From the NCBI GenBank assembly GCA_021153265.1, contig JAGKTU010000052.1:1-14527 (forward strand): DNA of 14,527 bases. The letters are read 5' to 3'. The notes under the pieces are model-generated. The model searched no databases and was not told where the DNA came from. It worked only from the letters and a program-made list of their open reading frames with translations. This stretch comes from Clostridia bacterium (GTDB taxonomy: Bacteria > Bacillota > Clostridia > Oscillospirales > Oscillospiraceae). Below, piece after piece: positions 5,694 through 13,025 of the stretch (position 1 is the first letter of the stretch; the number at the start of each line of letters is the position of its first letter). Made by a program: the position numbers and the translations under genes.

Positions 5694-5738
5694 ATACCCC
5701 TCTTGATCCTTTACACAAAGGACAAGAGGGGTATTTTT
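5694..5738 (+). terminator. Intrinsic terminator of the FAD dehydrogenase gene
   Basis: Left arm 5694-5712 (ATACCCCTCTTG then ATCCTTT) pairs with right arm 5717-5734 (AAAGGA then CAAGAGGGGTAT) with a single bulged base and the loop ACAC, followed by a T-run to 5738. It starts 35 bp after the TAA stop. Confidence 0.92.
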
Positions 5739-5910
5739 CCGGACTTACGTCCAAATTCTTTTCTTGTTTGTGACTTTGCTTTCTTCCTGAACCCCGGACG
5801 GATGGGATGGCCATTGAAGCCGCCCGCATTTTTGCTGCCAACCAATTTTTCCGTGCAGTTGACAGCCGTTCCTGCATAAACTGCTTGTATCATACCGGTG
5901 AGGTGGGACT

Positions 5911-6441
5911 ATGAAACAACAGTCAATTCTTTGGCAAGCGGCAGGATTTGCCCTCGTTACTTTCGGTGGCACGATAGCGCACTTTTTGTACGATTGGACA
6001 GGGAAAAATATCCTGATTTCGCCATTTTCCGGGGTCAACGAATCCACTTGGGAACATATGAAGCTGCTGTTCTGGCCTCTGCTTCTCTTCGCGCTGGTGC
6101 AGCGGCTGTTTTACAGGGATCCGGAAAACTACTGGTGCGTCAAGCTGGCGGAGATTTTGCTTGGACTTTCCCTGATCCCGATGCTGTTTTATACTTACAA
6201 CGGCGTGTTTGGGCAATCAGCGGACTGGATCAACATTACCATCTTTTATATCTGCGCACTCCTTGTTTTTCTCTTTGAGTGGTGGGCTTTCCAATACGAT
6301 CGCCTGCCATGCAAGCACCCACAGCTTGCTTTTGCCGCCATCTGCCTGATCGGGGTGTTGTTTGTGGTATTTACGTTCGCACCGCCGCAGATCCCCCTAT
6401 TCCGGGATCCTCTCACAGGAACCTACGGTATCCAACTATGA
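5911..6441 (+). CDS. DUF6512 family integral membrane protein
   Basis: A 176-aa membrane protein with about five hydrophobic helices: residues 6-27, 51-68, 79-98, 107-127 and 139-156. The motif GVNESTWEHMKLLFWP (41-56) between helices 1 and 2, the LIPMLFYTYNGVFG segment and the C-terminal PLFRDPLTGTYGI are what I associate with DUF6512 proteins of Clostridia and Bacilli; their function is unknown. ATG at 5911 has GAGGTGG about 5 nt upstream. No clean promoter is visible in the 170-bp gap before it: a perfect TTGACA at 5859-5864 lacks a properly spaced -10. It converges on the alpha/beta hydrolase gene with an 84-bp gap that lacks a clear terminator. Confidence 0.85.
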   Translation: MKQQSILWQAAGFALVTFGGTIAHFLYDWTGKNILISPFSGVNESTWEHMKLLFWPLLLFALVQRLFYRDPENYWCVKLAEILLGLSLIPMLFYTYNGVFGQSADWINITIFYICALLVFLFEWWAFQYDRLPCKHPQLAFAAICLIGVLFVVFTFAPPQIPLFRDPLTGTYGIQL

Positions 6442-6525
6442 TATCTGCTTTTGAAACCGTTTGGCGATTTTAGGTTTCGCTGCCTGTTCGTTCCATCTTC
6501 TGCCTGTGTTACCGGCGTGATTCGC

Positions 6526-7329
6526 TCACCGCAAAAAGTCCATAACGACCCCATTGAAATCCTTTGCCTCTTCGTAAAGCCCATGTCCCCATTCCGGGTA
6601 CATCCGAAGCACCGCACCGGGGATTTGCGCGGCAATTTCCCGGGATGGCTCGCCACCCAGAGCATGATCCTGCTCGCCGCCGATGACCAGCGCAGGTGCG
6701 TTGATCTCATGCAGCCGTTCAAATGCATCATGTGTCAGGCAGGCCTCTGCCTGAACAAAGAACCGTTCATAGGACTTAGGCTTTGTCAGCTTACCCATGA
6801 TCGGCACCAGCCACTTATTCCTGCGGTAATACCCCTCCGAATAGATCCGCCGCACATTGCTGTCCATGAATGCGGTATGGTCGCCCCGACGGGCGCAGGA
6901 CACCCATTCTTCGATGGATTCCGCCAAAATAGGATTGGGTCTGGAGGATGTGACAGTCAAAATTAGTTTACCCACCTTTTCCGGGTAGTCGATAGCCAGG
7001 TGCTGGGCAATCATGCCGCCCATGCTCACGCCGAAGATGTCCGCTTTTTCGATCCCCAGCATTTCCATAGCCGTCGCCACATCCCCAGCCATGTCCCGGG
7101 TGGTGTAACCCTTGGGCAGAGCATTTTTCCGGCTGAAAGCATAGACCGTAAAATCCTTGGCAAAGGTCCTGTACATAACCGCCATGGGCAGCGCCGTACC
7201 CTTCACAGACCGCAAGCCGTCACCCAGTCCGGGGAGCATGATCAGCACCCGCTCACCTGTGCCGAAACGGATGTAATCCATAGTACTTTCACCCATGTTC
7301 AAACTTCCGTTCTTCGCCTGATACAGCAT
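6526..7329 (-). CDS. Alpha/beta-fold hydrolase
   Basis: A 267-aa cytoplasmic alpha/beta hydrolase. The oxyanion region is MLPGLGDGL (31-39), the nucleophile elbow is GVSMGG with Ser102, the acid is Asp221 in GGEQDHALGG, and the base is His249 in EWGHGLYEE, giving a complete catalytic triad. The lid region (about 135-200) is helical. Substrate is unknown; the family includes esterases, lactonases and C-C hydrolases. GGAGGT 9 nt upstream supports the ATG at 7329. It is the last gene of a four-gene minus-strand operon, 22 bp after a SAM methyltransferase, so it may act on a methylated or esterified small molecule made by its neighbours (inference). Confidence 0.9.
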   Translation of the reverse strand: MLYQAKNGSLNMGESTMDYIRFGTGERVLIMLPGLGDGLRSVKGTALPMAVMYRTFAKDFTVYAFSRKNALPKGYTTRDMAGDVATAMEMLGIEKADIFGVSMGGMIAQHLAIDYPEKVGKLILTVTSSRPNPILAESIEEWVSCARRGDHTAFMDSNVRRIYSEGYYRRNKWLVPIMGKLTKPKSYERFFVQAEACLTHDAFERLHEINAPALVIGGEQDHALGGEPSREIAAQIPGAVLRMYPEWGHGLYEEAKDFNGVVMDFLR

Positions 7330-7351
7330 AACTTTCTACCTCCGTCTTTCC

Positions 7352-8053
7352 TCATTTTGCCGCTACCACGAACCAAGTGGTTCCATGGCCGCCATCGTCC
7401 AGAAGCCGGTCAGCACACTGCTCCACCTTAAATCCGACTTGTTTCAGCATGGCGCAGATCTCTTCCGGATCGTGGACCGTCTCCCGGATGTTCTCCTCAA
7501 ATTCCAGAACATCCCCCCGGAAGACCCGAATCTTCAGATTCACTTCATTCTCACCCGGCGTGGTCATCTGAAACCACACCCGAAGCCCTTCCTCCATCTC
7601 CATTTCAAAGGGTTCGGAGGTGGACACCTCATTCCGGTTCAGAATGTCGAAGATAAAATAGCCGCCCCCGGCAAGATATCCGTACACATTTCGGAAGATC
7701 TGCTCCACCCGGTTAAGTTCCCGGATGTGATTCAGCGCATCGCCGGTGCAGGTCACCAGATCATAGCACTTTTCCGGACGATACGTCACCATATCCCCCA
7801 CCTCATAGGGGATCTGCGAATTTCTCTCTCTGGCGATGGTGATCATGCCGGAGGAAAAATCCATTCCAGCCGCAGCGATGCCGCTCTCGTGGAGAATCTC
7901 ACACAGGACTCCCGTTCCGCAGCCTAAGTCCAGAGCATTTTTCGGCTTCCAACCCTTCCTCTCCAGGAAAACCAAAAGCTGCTCACCAAAAATCTCCGGG
8001 TAGTAGTTCCAGCCAAAGGTGTTGTAAACTTTGCAAAATACATCGCTGTACAT
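7352..8053 (-). CDS. Class I SAM-dependent methyltransferase
   Basis: A 233-aa Rossmann-fold methyltransferase. Motif I LDLGCGTG (41-48) binds S-adenosylmethionine; AAGMDFSSGM (61-70) holds the acidic residue that contacts the ribose; CYDLVTCTGDALNHI (about 95-109) corresponds to motif IV; YFIFDILN follows the usual post-III strand. It resembles the Methyltransf_25/YcgJ-like group that methylates small molecules, but the substrate cannot be assigned. GAGGG 6 nt upstream supports the ATG at 8053. It begins 3 bp after the stop of the preceding LCMT-type methyltransferase gene, strongly suggesting cotranslation and a shared pathway. Confidence 0.92.
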   Translation of the reverse strand: MYSDVFCKVYNTFGWNYYPEIFGEQLLVFLERKGWKPKNALDLGCGTGVLCEILHESGIAAAGMDFSSGMITIARERNSQIPYEVGDMVTYRPEKCYDLVTCTGDALNHIRELNRVEQIFRNVYGYLAGGGYFIFDILNRNEVSTSEPFEMEMEEGLRVWFQMTTPGENEVNLKIRVFRGDVLEFEENIRETVHDPEEICAMLKQVGFKVEQCADRLLDDGGHGTTWFVVAAK

Positions 8054-8056
8054 CGT

Positions 8057-8839
8057 TTACCCTCTTTCATATTCGTAAAGCCGGTACATTTTTTCTGCGA
8101 TCTTACCGGCATACAGTTTCCTGAAAATCGACTTTTCCATACCGGAAAGCTCCCCAATCATGTCCGCCGGGGTCATATCATGGCGCTTGACGAATTTCAA
8201 CTGGGGCGTTTCCGCTTCATGAGGATCATCCAGACCATAGACCAACGTGACACCCACATCGTTGATGGGATTTCTCACTTTACTCATCTTCGCCGCGAAA
8301 TGGGTGTAGAAATCGACCAGCAGGAAAACCCGTTGGAATCGTCCGCACAGCCGCTCCATCAGTTTATCCCGATCCTCCGGCGCAAGATACATGCTCACGC
8401 CTTCCATCACCACGATGGTTTCCTCTCCTTCAATTCTCTCCAGCCACGATTTCTCCCGGACATCCCCCGCAACCATGCGGTAGCCGTCTTCTTCCCGGAA
8501 ATACCGCTTCCGCTCTTCGATCACATCGGCAAAGTCGATATCGTACCAGGTTCTGCCTTTGCGGTCTACCCGCACCGCCCGGCTGTCCATTCCGCAGCCG
8601 ATGTGCAGCACCACCGCATTGGGGTTCTGCGCCATTTTTTCTTCCACCCAGCGGTCATACACCGCCGCACGCATACCCATATAGTACGCCAGCCACTTAC
8701 TCCGGGACTTTCCCTTCAGGGGGAAGCCCTCCGCAGCCCAAATCTGCTCCGCTTTGGGGTCATGAAGCAGGATACCCTTTCTGCTGACATAAGCCTTGCC
8801 ATACAGCGGAATATATAAGGTTTTGTTGACCTCATTCAT
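8057..8839 (-). CDS. LCMT/PPM1-family class I methyltransferase
   Basis: A 260-aa methyltransferase of the leucine carboxyl methyltransferase (PPM1/LCMT, O-methyltransferase) family. Key segments are NAVVLHIGCGMDSRAVRV (74-91, SAM-binding motif I with the family's G-C-G-x-D-S-R), YDIDFADVIEERKRYF (99-114), and VVMEGVSMYL (143-152). Bacterial members include enzymes that methylate carboxylates or polyketide-related small molecules; the substrate here is unknown. The start at 8839 is chosen because GAGGG lies 8 nt upstream, just inside the end of the zinc-ribbon gene, whose TGA is 4 bp away. The open frame continues to 9001 but only as a shadow of the zinc-ribbon gene. Confidence 0.9.
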   Translation of the reverse strand: MNEVNKTLYIPLYGKAYVSRKGILLHDPKAEQIWAAEGFPLKGKSRSKWLAYYMGMRAAVYDRWVEEKMAQNPNAVVLHIGCGMDSRAVRVDRKGRTWYDIDFADVIEERKRYFREEDGYRMVAGDVREKSWLERIEGEETIVVMEGVSMYLAPEDRDKLMERLCGRFQRVFLLVDFYTHFAAKMSKVRNPINDVGVTLVYGLDDPHEAETPQLKFVKRHDMTPADMIGELSGMEKSIFRKLYAGKIAEKMYRLYEYERG

Positions 8840-8843
8840 GTTT

Positions 8844-9044
8844 TCATCCCTCGTAATCCGTTTCGTAGCTGCCCGCCGGAAGCACCTGACCGCATTGGCA
8901 CACTTCATCCGCAGCCAATGTTCCGGTTTTTCCCGGCGCGCCGCCCATAATGACGAACACTTCCACCCAATCGCCGCATTTGGGGCAGCGAACTTCTGCA
9001 AGTCTTGGCGTTCCCTTGCCCTCCTGGCAACCTCTGATCAGCAT
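8844..9044 (-). CDS. Small zinc-ribbon-like protein
   Basis: A 66-aa protein with two cysteine pairs, CPKC (Cys20, Cys23) and CQC (Cys49, Cys51), plus Cys6, spaced as in a small zinc ribbon. The middle (VEVFVIMGGAPGKTGTLAAD) is not charged enough to look like a DNA-binding finger. AAGGAGG 7 nt before the ATG at 9044 and an upstream promoter support translation. It is the first gene of the operon, ending 4 bp before the LCMT-type methyltransferase start. Role unknown; it could be a metal-binding partner of the downstream enzymes or a stand-alone rubredoxin-like or ribbon protein. Confidence 0.8.
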   Translation of the reverse strand: MLIRGCQEGKGTPRLAEVRCPKCGDWVEVFVIMGGAPGKTGTLAADEVCQCGQVLPAGSYETDYEG

Positions 9045-9065
9045 GATACCGCCTCCTTTTCCTCA

Positions 9066-9094
9066 ATTGTACCACATTTTGACAAAGCTGCAAA
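9066..9094 (-). promoter_or_regulatory. Promoter of the methyltransferase-hydrolase operon
   Basis: On the minus strand TTTGCA (9094-9089), a 17-bp spacer and TACAAT (9071-9066) with an extended -10 TGG lie about 22 bp before the zinc-ribbon start. It is divergent from the esterase promoter in the same 147-bp gap. Confidence 0.75.
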
Positions 9095-9132
9095 GGGTTT
9101 TTCCCACACAATCCCGGTTTTTCAAATTCCAG

Positions 9133-9161
9133 TAGCATTTTTTGCAATTTTATAGTATAAT
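9133..9161 (+). promoter_or_regulatory. Promoter of the esterase-nitroreductase operon
   Basis: A perfect TATAAT (9156-9161) lies 30 bp before the esterase start; the matching -35 position (9133-9138, TAGCAT) is weak. The AT-rich run before the -10 box may compensate as an UP-like or activator-dependent element. Confidence 0.6.
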
Positions 9162-9191
9162 GGCGCAAAATCCCAATGGGAGGACACAAAT

Positions 9192-10325
9192 ATGACGCAC
9201 GAATCTACTTCCTGGGTCAGCGTCTGGGGCAACGCCGTTTCCGTGGCCGAAAATCGCCCGGAGCGCTACGCCAAAGACATCACCATCCGCTACCCCATCC
9301 ATATTCCCTTTTCCGGCAAGGCCCTGCGGCTGACCTTCGACAATTACTGCGGCACCGAGCCCATCGCTCTGACCAAAACCACCGTCTTTTACGGCGGCAA
9401 ATTCCACCCCATTTTCTTTGATGGCCGCCGGGACGTTACCATCGGTGCAGGTGAGAATGCCGTTTCCGACCCCCTGTCCATCAATTTGACCGAGGGTGAG
9501 GTCATTCAGGTCAGCTTCTATCTGGCAGATTTTACCCTGATGCGCAGTGTGGTCTTCACCTGCGGCCCTCTGTCCGAGGGACTGTACGCCAACGGTGACC
9601 AGACCGAAACAATCTCCATCCACCGGGACATCAGCCGCACCACCCACCTGTTCTATTTCCTCAGCAATGTCAGTGTGCTTACCGAACCGGACAACCATGC
9701 CATCGTCTGCTATGGCGACTCCATCACCGCCCAGAACTGGCCCGACGAGCTGGCGCTGCGCTGCTTTAACGAGGGCTACCATAAGACCGCCATCATCCGC
9801 CGTGCCACTTCCGGCTCCCGAATCCTCCGGGAATATCACTGCCTGACCTATGAATCCTACGGTCTCATGGGCAGCAACCGTTTTCACCACGAAGTCCCCA
9901 CCGACGGCGCCGATGTGGTCATCATTCAGCAGGGTATCAATGATATCATCCATCCCGTTGGCGAAAAAGTGAACATTTTCCGCCCCATGAGCGACCTGCC
10001 CACGGTAGAACAGCTCATCGAGGGTCTGAAAACCTATATTGCCCAAGCCCGCGCTTACGGCTACCGGGTTTATGTGGGAACTCTGCTTCCCATGGGTGGT
10101 TGGCGTACCGACGCCCCCTTCCGGCAGGAAATGCGCCACGCCTATAACGATTTTATCCGCACCACCGACCTCATCGACGGCTGCATCGACTTTGACGCCG
10201 CCCTCCGGGATCCGGAGAATCCCGACTGGTTCCTGCCGGCGTACGATTCCGGCGACCATCTGCACCCCAGCACCGCAGGCTACCGCCGTATGGCCATGGA
10301 GATCCCTGCGGAACTTCTGCGATAA
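9192..10325 (+). CDS. SGNH/GDSL-type esterase with N-terminal beta domain
   Basis: A 377-aa hydrolase. The C-terminal SGNH domain (from about 168) has block I VCYGDSIT with nucleophile Ser177, block II SGSR with Gly208, block III QGINDI with Asn250, and block V SGDHLHP with Asp355 and His358, so the active site is complete. The first ~165 residues form a beta-rich domain like the N-terminal sandwich seen in some carbohydrate esterases. No signal peptide is visible, so it probably acts in the cytoplasm on an imported ester, for example an acetylated sugar (inference). GGAGG 8 nt upstream fixes the ATG at 9192. It is followed 14 bp later by a nitroreductase gene in the same operon. Confidence 0.92.
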   Translation: MTHESTSWVSVWGNAVSVAENRPERYAKDITIRYPIHIPFSGKALRLTFDNYCGTEPIALTKTTVFYGGKFHPIFFDGRRDVTIGAGENAVSDPLSINLTEGEVIQVSFYLADFTLMRSVVFTCGPLSEGLYANGDQTETISIHRDISRTTHLFYFLSNVSVLTEPDNHAIVCYGDSITAQNWPDELALRCFNEGYHKTAIIRRATSGSRILREYHCLTYESYGLMGSNRFHHEVPTDGADVVIIQQGINDIIHPVGEKVNIFRPMSDLPTVEQLIEGLKTYIAQARAYGYRVYVGTLLPMGGWRTDAPFRQEMRHAYNDFIRTTDLIDGCIDFDAALRDPENPDWFLPAYDSGDHLHPSTAGYRRMAMEIPAELLR

Positions 10326-10339
10326 AAGGAGGACGCTTC

Positions 10340-10867
10340 ATGAACTTCACTGAAATTGCCCAAAACCGCCAGTCCTGCCGCAGCTATGACGAAAGCCGCG
10401 CCGTGGAGCAGGAGAAACTGGATGCCGTTCTGGAAGCCGTCCGGCTGGCACCCTCTGCCTGCAACGGCCAGCCCTACCACCTCACCGTCTGCCGGGGCGA
10501 GAGTGCCAAGGCCGTTGCCGCCGCCTGCACCGGCGTGGGTCTGAACAAGTTCGCCGTTCAGGCGCCCATCCTCATCGTCATCTCGGAGATGCCCTATGTC
10601 AAATCCGCCGCCCTCGGCGCAAAGGTCAAGGGTAATGACTACCGCTCCATCGACATCGGTATCGCCGCGGCTTACCTCACCGCCGAAGCCACCGCGCAGG
10701 GTCTGGCCACCTGCATTCTCGGCTGGCTGGACGATACCAAGATCCGTTCCATCTGCGATCTTGCGTACCCCGTCCGACTGGTCATCACATTAGGCTATGC
10801 CAAGGAAGATGACAAGCTCCGCCCCAAGAAGCGCAAAGATCTTTCCGAACTGGTTTCCGAAAAGTAA
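10340..10867 (+). CDS. Nitroreductase-family FMN oxidoreductase
   Basis: A 175-aa protein of the nitroreductase family, at the short end of its size range. RQSCRSY (10-16) is the FMN-phosphate-binding start, APSACNGQPYHLTV (37-50) is the conserved substrate/flavin loop, and DIGIAAAYLTAEATAQGL (105-122) with LGYAKEDDK (151-159) are the C-terminal signatures. Such enzymes are FMN-dependent homodimers reducing nitro compounds, quinones or flavins with NAD(P)H; the natural substrate is unknown. AAAGGAGG lies before the ATG at 10340. It is cotranscribed with the esterase upstream and ends at a strong terminator. Confidence 0.92.
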   Translation: MNFTEIAQNRQSCRSYDESRAVEQEKLDAVLEAVRLAPSACNGQPYHLTVCRGESAKAVAAACTGVGLNKFAVQAPILIVISEMPYVKSAALGAKVKGNDYRSIDIGIAAAYLTAEATAQGLATCILGWLDDTKIRSICDLAYPVRLVITLGYAKEDDKLRPKKRKDLSELVSEK

Positions 10868-10906
10868 AACACACCCCGGACACACAATGTGTTCGGGGTG
10901 TGTTTT
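10866..10906 (+). terminator. Intrinsic terminator after the nitroreductase gene
   Basis: Left arm 10866-10884 and right arm 10888-10906 form a 19-bp stem with one G-U wobble and the loop CAA, with a terminal TTTTG. It overlaps the TAA stop codon. The core CACCCCGGACACA/TGTGTTCGGGGTG is GC-rich. Confidence 0.9.
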
Positions 10907-10936
10907 GTCATTATGCACATTTTTCTTCTTCTGATA

Positions 10937-10975
10937 TTGCTTTTCTTTGACATTATGATATGATATCTTTAGAAA
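10937..10975 (+). promoter_or_regulatory. Promoter region of fbp
   Basis: Two overlapping choices exist: TTGCTT (10937-10942) with a 16-bp spacer and TATGAT (10959-10964), or a perfect TTGACA (10947-10952) with a 17-bp spacer and TAGAAA (10970-10975). The repeated TATGATATGATATC may give more than one start. Both lie 25-40 bp before the TTG start codon. Confidence 0.6.
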
Positions 10976-11000
10976 TATTGTACCGAAGGAGGCACGTGCT

Positions 11001-12983
11001 TTGAAAATCAACTATCAGCCCGAGCAGCTCCGCTATCTGCAGCTTCTTGCCCAGCAGTACCCCACTGTGCAGGCAGCCAGCACTGAGATCATCCGCCTGA
11101 GGACCATTCTGAATCTGCCAAAAGGCACAGAATACTTCATGTCCGACATTCATGGCGAATATGAGGCTTTCCAGCACATTCTCAACTCCTGTTCCGGTGA
11201 AATCCGCAACAAGTTGGACGAGCAGTTCGGTGAAACCCTGTCTGAAGCCGAAAAAAACGACCTTGCCACCCTCATCCACTACCCCTCCGCCAAGCTGACC
11301 CTTGCCGCCGACCAGATTGCCGATTTGGAAAGCTGGTACCGCATAACTCTGCGCCAGCTTGTGCAGGTTTGTCGGTATGTCTCCATTAAGCACACAAGAA
11401 ACCGAGTGCGCTCTTTCATGCCGAAGGACTATCAGGAGATCATCGACGAGCTGATCCACATGCGTGACGAAGACGGCTCCAAGCGCAACCAGTTCCAGAA
11501 CCTCATCGACACCATCATCCAAATCGGTCAGGCCGCAGATGTGATCAAGGCCATCTGTAAGGTCATCCGTTCCCTCACCCGGGATCATCTGCACATTGTC
11601 GGTGATATTTTCGACCGGGGGCCCCGGGCCGATCTGGTCATGGATGCTCTGATGGAGTGTCATAATGTGGATTTCCAATGGGGAAACCACGATATTCTGT
11701 GGATGGGCGCCGCCTCCGGTTCCCGGACGCTGGTGGCCACGGTGCTGAGCAATTCCATCCGCTACAACAATCTGGACGTCATCGAGACCGGCTACGGCAT
11801 CTCCCTGCGCCCACTTTCCATCTTCGCCAACGATGTCTATCGCAGCACCGATGTGAGCTGCTTCCATGTCAAGCTCACGGGCGATGCCGAACAGTACACC
11901 GAGAAAGACATCCTCATGGCCGCCCGAATGTACAAGGCCATCACCATTATCCTCTTCAAGCTGGAAGGTCAGAAGCTCCTGCGCCGTCCGGAATTCGGCA
12001 TGTCCGACCGATTGCTTCTCAACCGCATCGACTACACATCCAAAACCATTGACATCGGAGGCATCCGCTACCCCCTGCTGGACTGCGATTTCCCCACAGT
12101 GGACCCCAATGACCCCTATACCCTCACCGAAGAGGAAAGCCAGGTCATCGACCGGCTTACCGACTCCTTCCGTCACTCGGAAAAACTCCAGAAGCACACC
12201 CGTTTCCTCTATTCCAAGGGCGGCCTTTACAAGGTCTACAACGGTAACCTCCTCTTCCATGGCTGCATCCCCATGACCGAAGACGGAAAACTCATGTCCT
12301 TCACCATCGGCGGCCGCAGCCGCGCAGGCAAGGACTTCTTGGACTATGCGGAAAAAACCGCCCGGAAGGCCTATTACGATAAGCGCGGTACTCCCGAGCG
12401 TGTATTTGGCATGGACTTTCTCTGGTGGCTCTGGGCCGGCAGAAACAGCCCCATTTTTGGCCGTGACCGGATGACCACCTTTGAGCGACGCTTCATTCAG
12501 GACGAATCCACTTGGACAGAGCCGAAAAACGCCTATTATTCCTACTACCATGACCCTTCGGTCTGCGATATGCTGCTGAAGGAGTTCCTCTTGGAAGGTC
12601 CTCACTGTCACATCATCAACGGTCATGTGCCTGTCCGGGCGAAAAAGGGTGAAAGCCCCGTCAAAGGCGGCGGCAAGCTCATCGTCATCGACGGTGGTTT
12701 CAGCCGTGCCTACCAATCCACCTCCGGCATCGCCGGCTACACGCTGATTTTCAGTTCCCGGCATTTCCGCATCGTTTCCCACCAGCCCTTCGCCGGGCGC
12801 TACGATGCCATCCACCACAATCACGACATTGCCAACGATTCGCTGATTTTCGAGCGGTTGGAAACCCGTATGAAAGTGTCGGAAACCGACAAGGGACGGA
12901 TGCTCCAGAGTCAGGTGGACGATCTGATGCAGCTGCTGACCGCCTACCGCACCGGTGCGGTGAAAGAAGACCACAATGACTGA
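11001..12983 (+). CDS. fbp: Fructose-1,6-bisphosphatase class III
   Basis: A 660-aa enzyme hydrolysing fructose 1,6-bisphosphate to fructose 6-phosphate in gluconeogenesis. It belongs to the Firmicutes-type FBPase_2 family, built on a metallophosphoesterase core: SDIHGEY (Asp49, His51), GDIFDRGPRAD (Asp202, Asp205) and GNHD (229-231) supply metal ligands; later HGCIPM and INGHVPV (with the C-terminal DGGFSRAYQSTSGIAGYTL) complete the site. Length is typical of the family. The start codon is TTG at 11001, preceded by AGGAGG with 8-nt spacing; the nearby GTG is out of frame and hits a stop. It is monocistronic, with its own promoter and a bidirectional terminator, as expected for a housekeeping gene. 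Confidence 0.97.
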   Translation: MKINYQPEQLRYLQLLAQQYPTVQAASTEIIRLRTILNLPKGTEYFMSDIHGEYEAFQHILNSCSGEIRNKLDEQFGETLSEAEKNDLATLIHYPSAKLTLAADQIADLESWYRITLRQLVQVCRYVSIKHTRNRVRSFMPKDYQEIIDELIHMRDEDGSKRNQFQNLIDTIIQIGQAADVIKAICKVIRSLTRDHLHIVGDIFDRGPRADLVMDALMECHNVDFQWGNHDILWMGAASGSRTLVATVLSNSIRYNNLDVIETGYGISLRPLSIFANDVYRSTDVSCFHVKLTGDAEQYTEKDILMAARMYKAITIILFKLEGQKLLRRPEFGMSDRLLLNRIDYTSKTIDIGGIRYPLLDCDFPTVDPNDPYTLTEEESQVIDRLTDSFRHSEKLQKHTRFLYSKGGLYKVYNGNLLFHGCIPMTEDGKLMSFTIGGRSRAGKDFLDYAEKTARKAYYDKRGTPERVFGMDFLWWLWAGRNSPIFGRDRMTTFERRFIQDESTWTEPKNAYYSYYHDPSVCDMLLKEFLLEGPHCHIINGHVPVRAKKGESPVKGGGKLIVIDGGFSRAYQSTSGIAGYTLIFSSRHFRIVSHQPFAGRYDAIHHNHDIANDSLIFERLETRMKVSETDKGRMLQSQVDDLMQLLTAYRTGAVKEDHND

Positions 12984-12984
12984 C

Positions 12985-13022
12985 AAAAACGACCGACTTT
13001 CTCAAAAAGTCGGTCGTTTTTT
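12985..13022. terminator. Bidirectional terminator between fbp and the isomerase gene
   Basis: AAAAACGACCGACTTT (12985-13000) pairs with AAAGTCGGTCGTTTTT (13006-13021) around a 5-nt loop. A run of T follows on the plus strand, and the A-run on the left becomes TTTTTG on the minus strand. It lies between two convergent stops (12983 and 13026), so it serves both. Confidence 0.92.
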
Positions 13023-13025
13023 ACA

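Noticed and set aside
5711..5893. 60-codon minus-strand ORF running through the terminator after the FAD gene
   Set aside because: No ribosome binding site precedes its ATG, the tail is simply the terminator stem read backward, and no family is recognisable. The gap 5739-5910 otherwise shows no gene.
5859..5893. Perfect TTGACA upstream of the DUF6512 gene as a promoter
   Set aside because: The possible -10 boxes TAAACT and TATCAT are 12 and 23 bp away, both outside the workable spacing.
6453..6478. GAAACC/GGTTTC inverted repeat between the convergent DUF6512 and hydrolase genes as a terminator
   Set aside because: The stem is only 6 bp with a 14-nt loop and no U-tract on either strand.
8840..9001. 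54-residue N-terminal extension of the LCMT-type methyltransferase
   Set aside because: It overlaps the zinc-ribbon gene in another frame, lacks family similarity, and a proper ribosome binding site marks the start at 8839.
9150..10265. Minus-strand open frame opposite the esterase
   Set aside because: The plus-strand frame has the full set of SGNH motifs, a promoter and a ribosome binding site; the antisense has none.
10953..12986. 677-codon minus-strand open frame opposite fbp
   Set aside because: The plus strand encodes a complete class III fructose-1,6-bisphosphatase; the antisense frame is a by-product of its codon usage and GC content.
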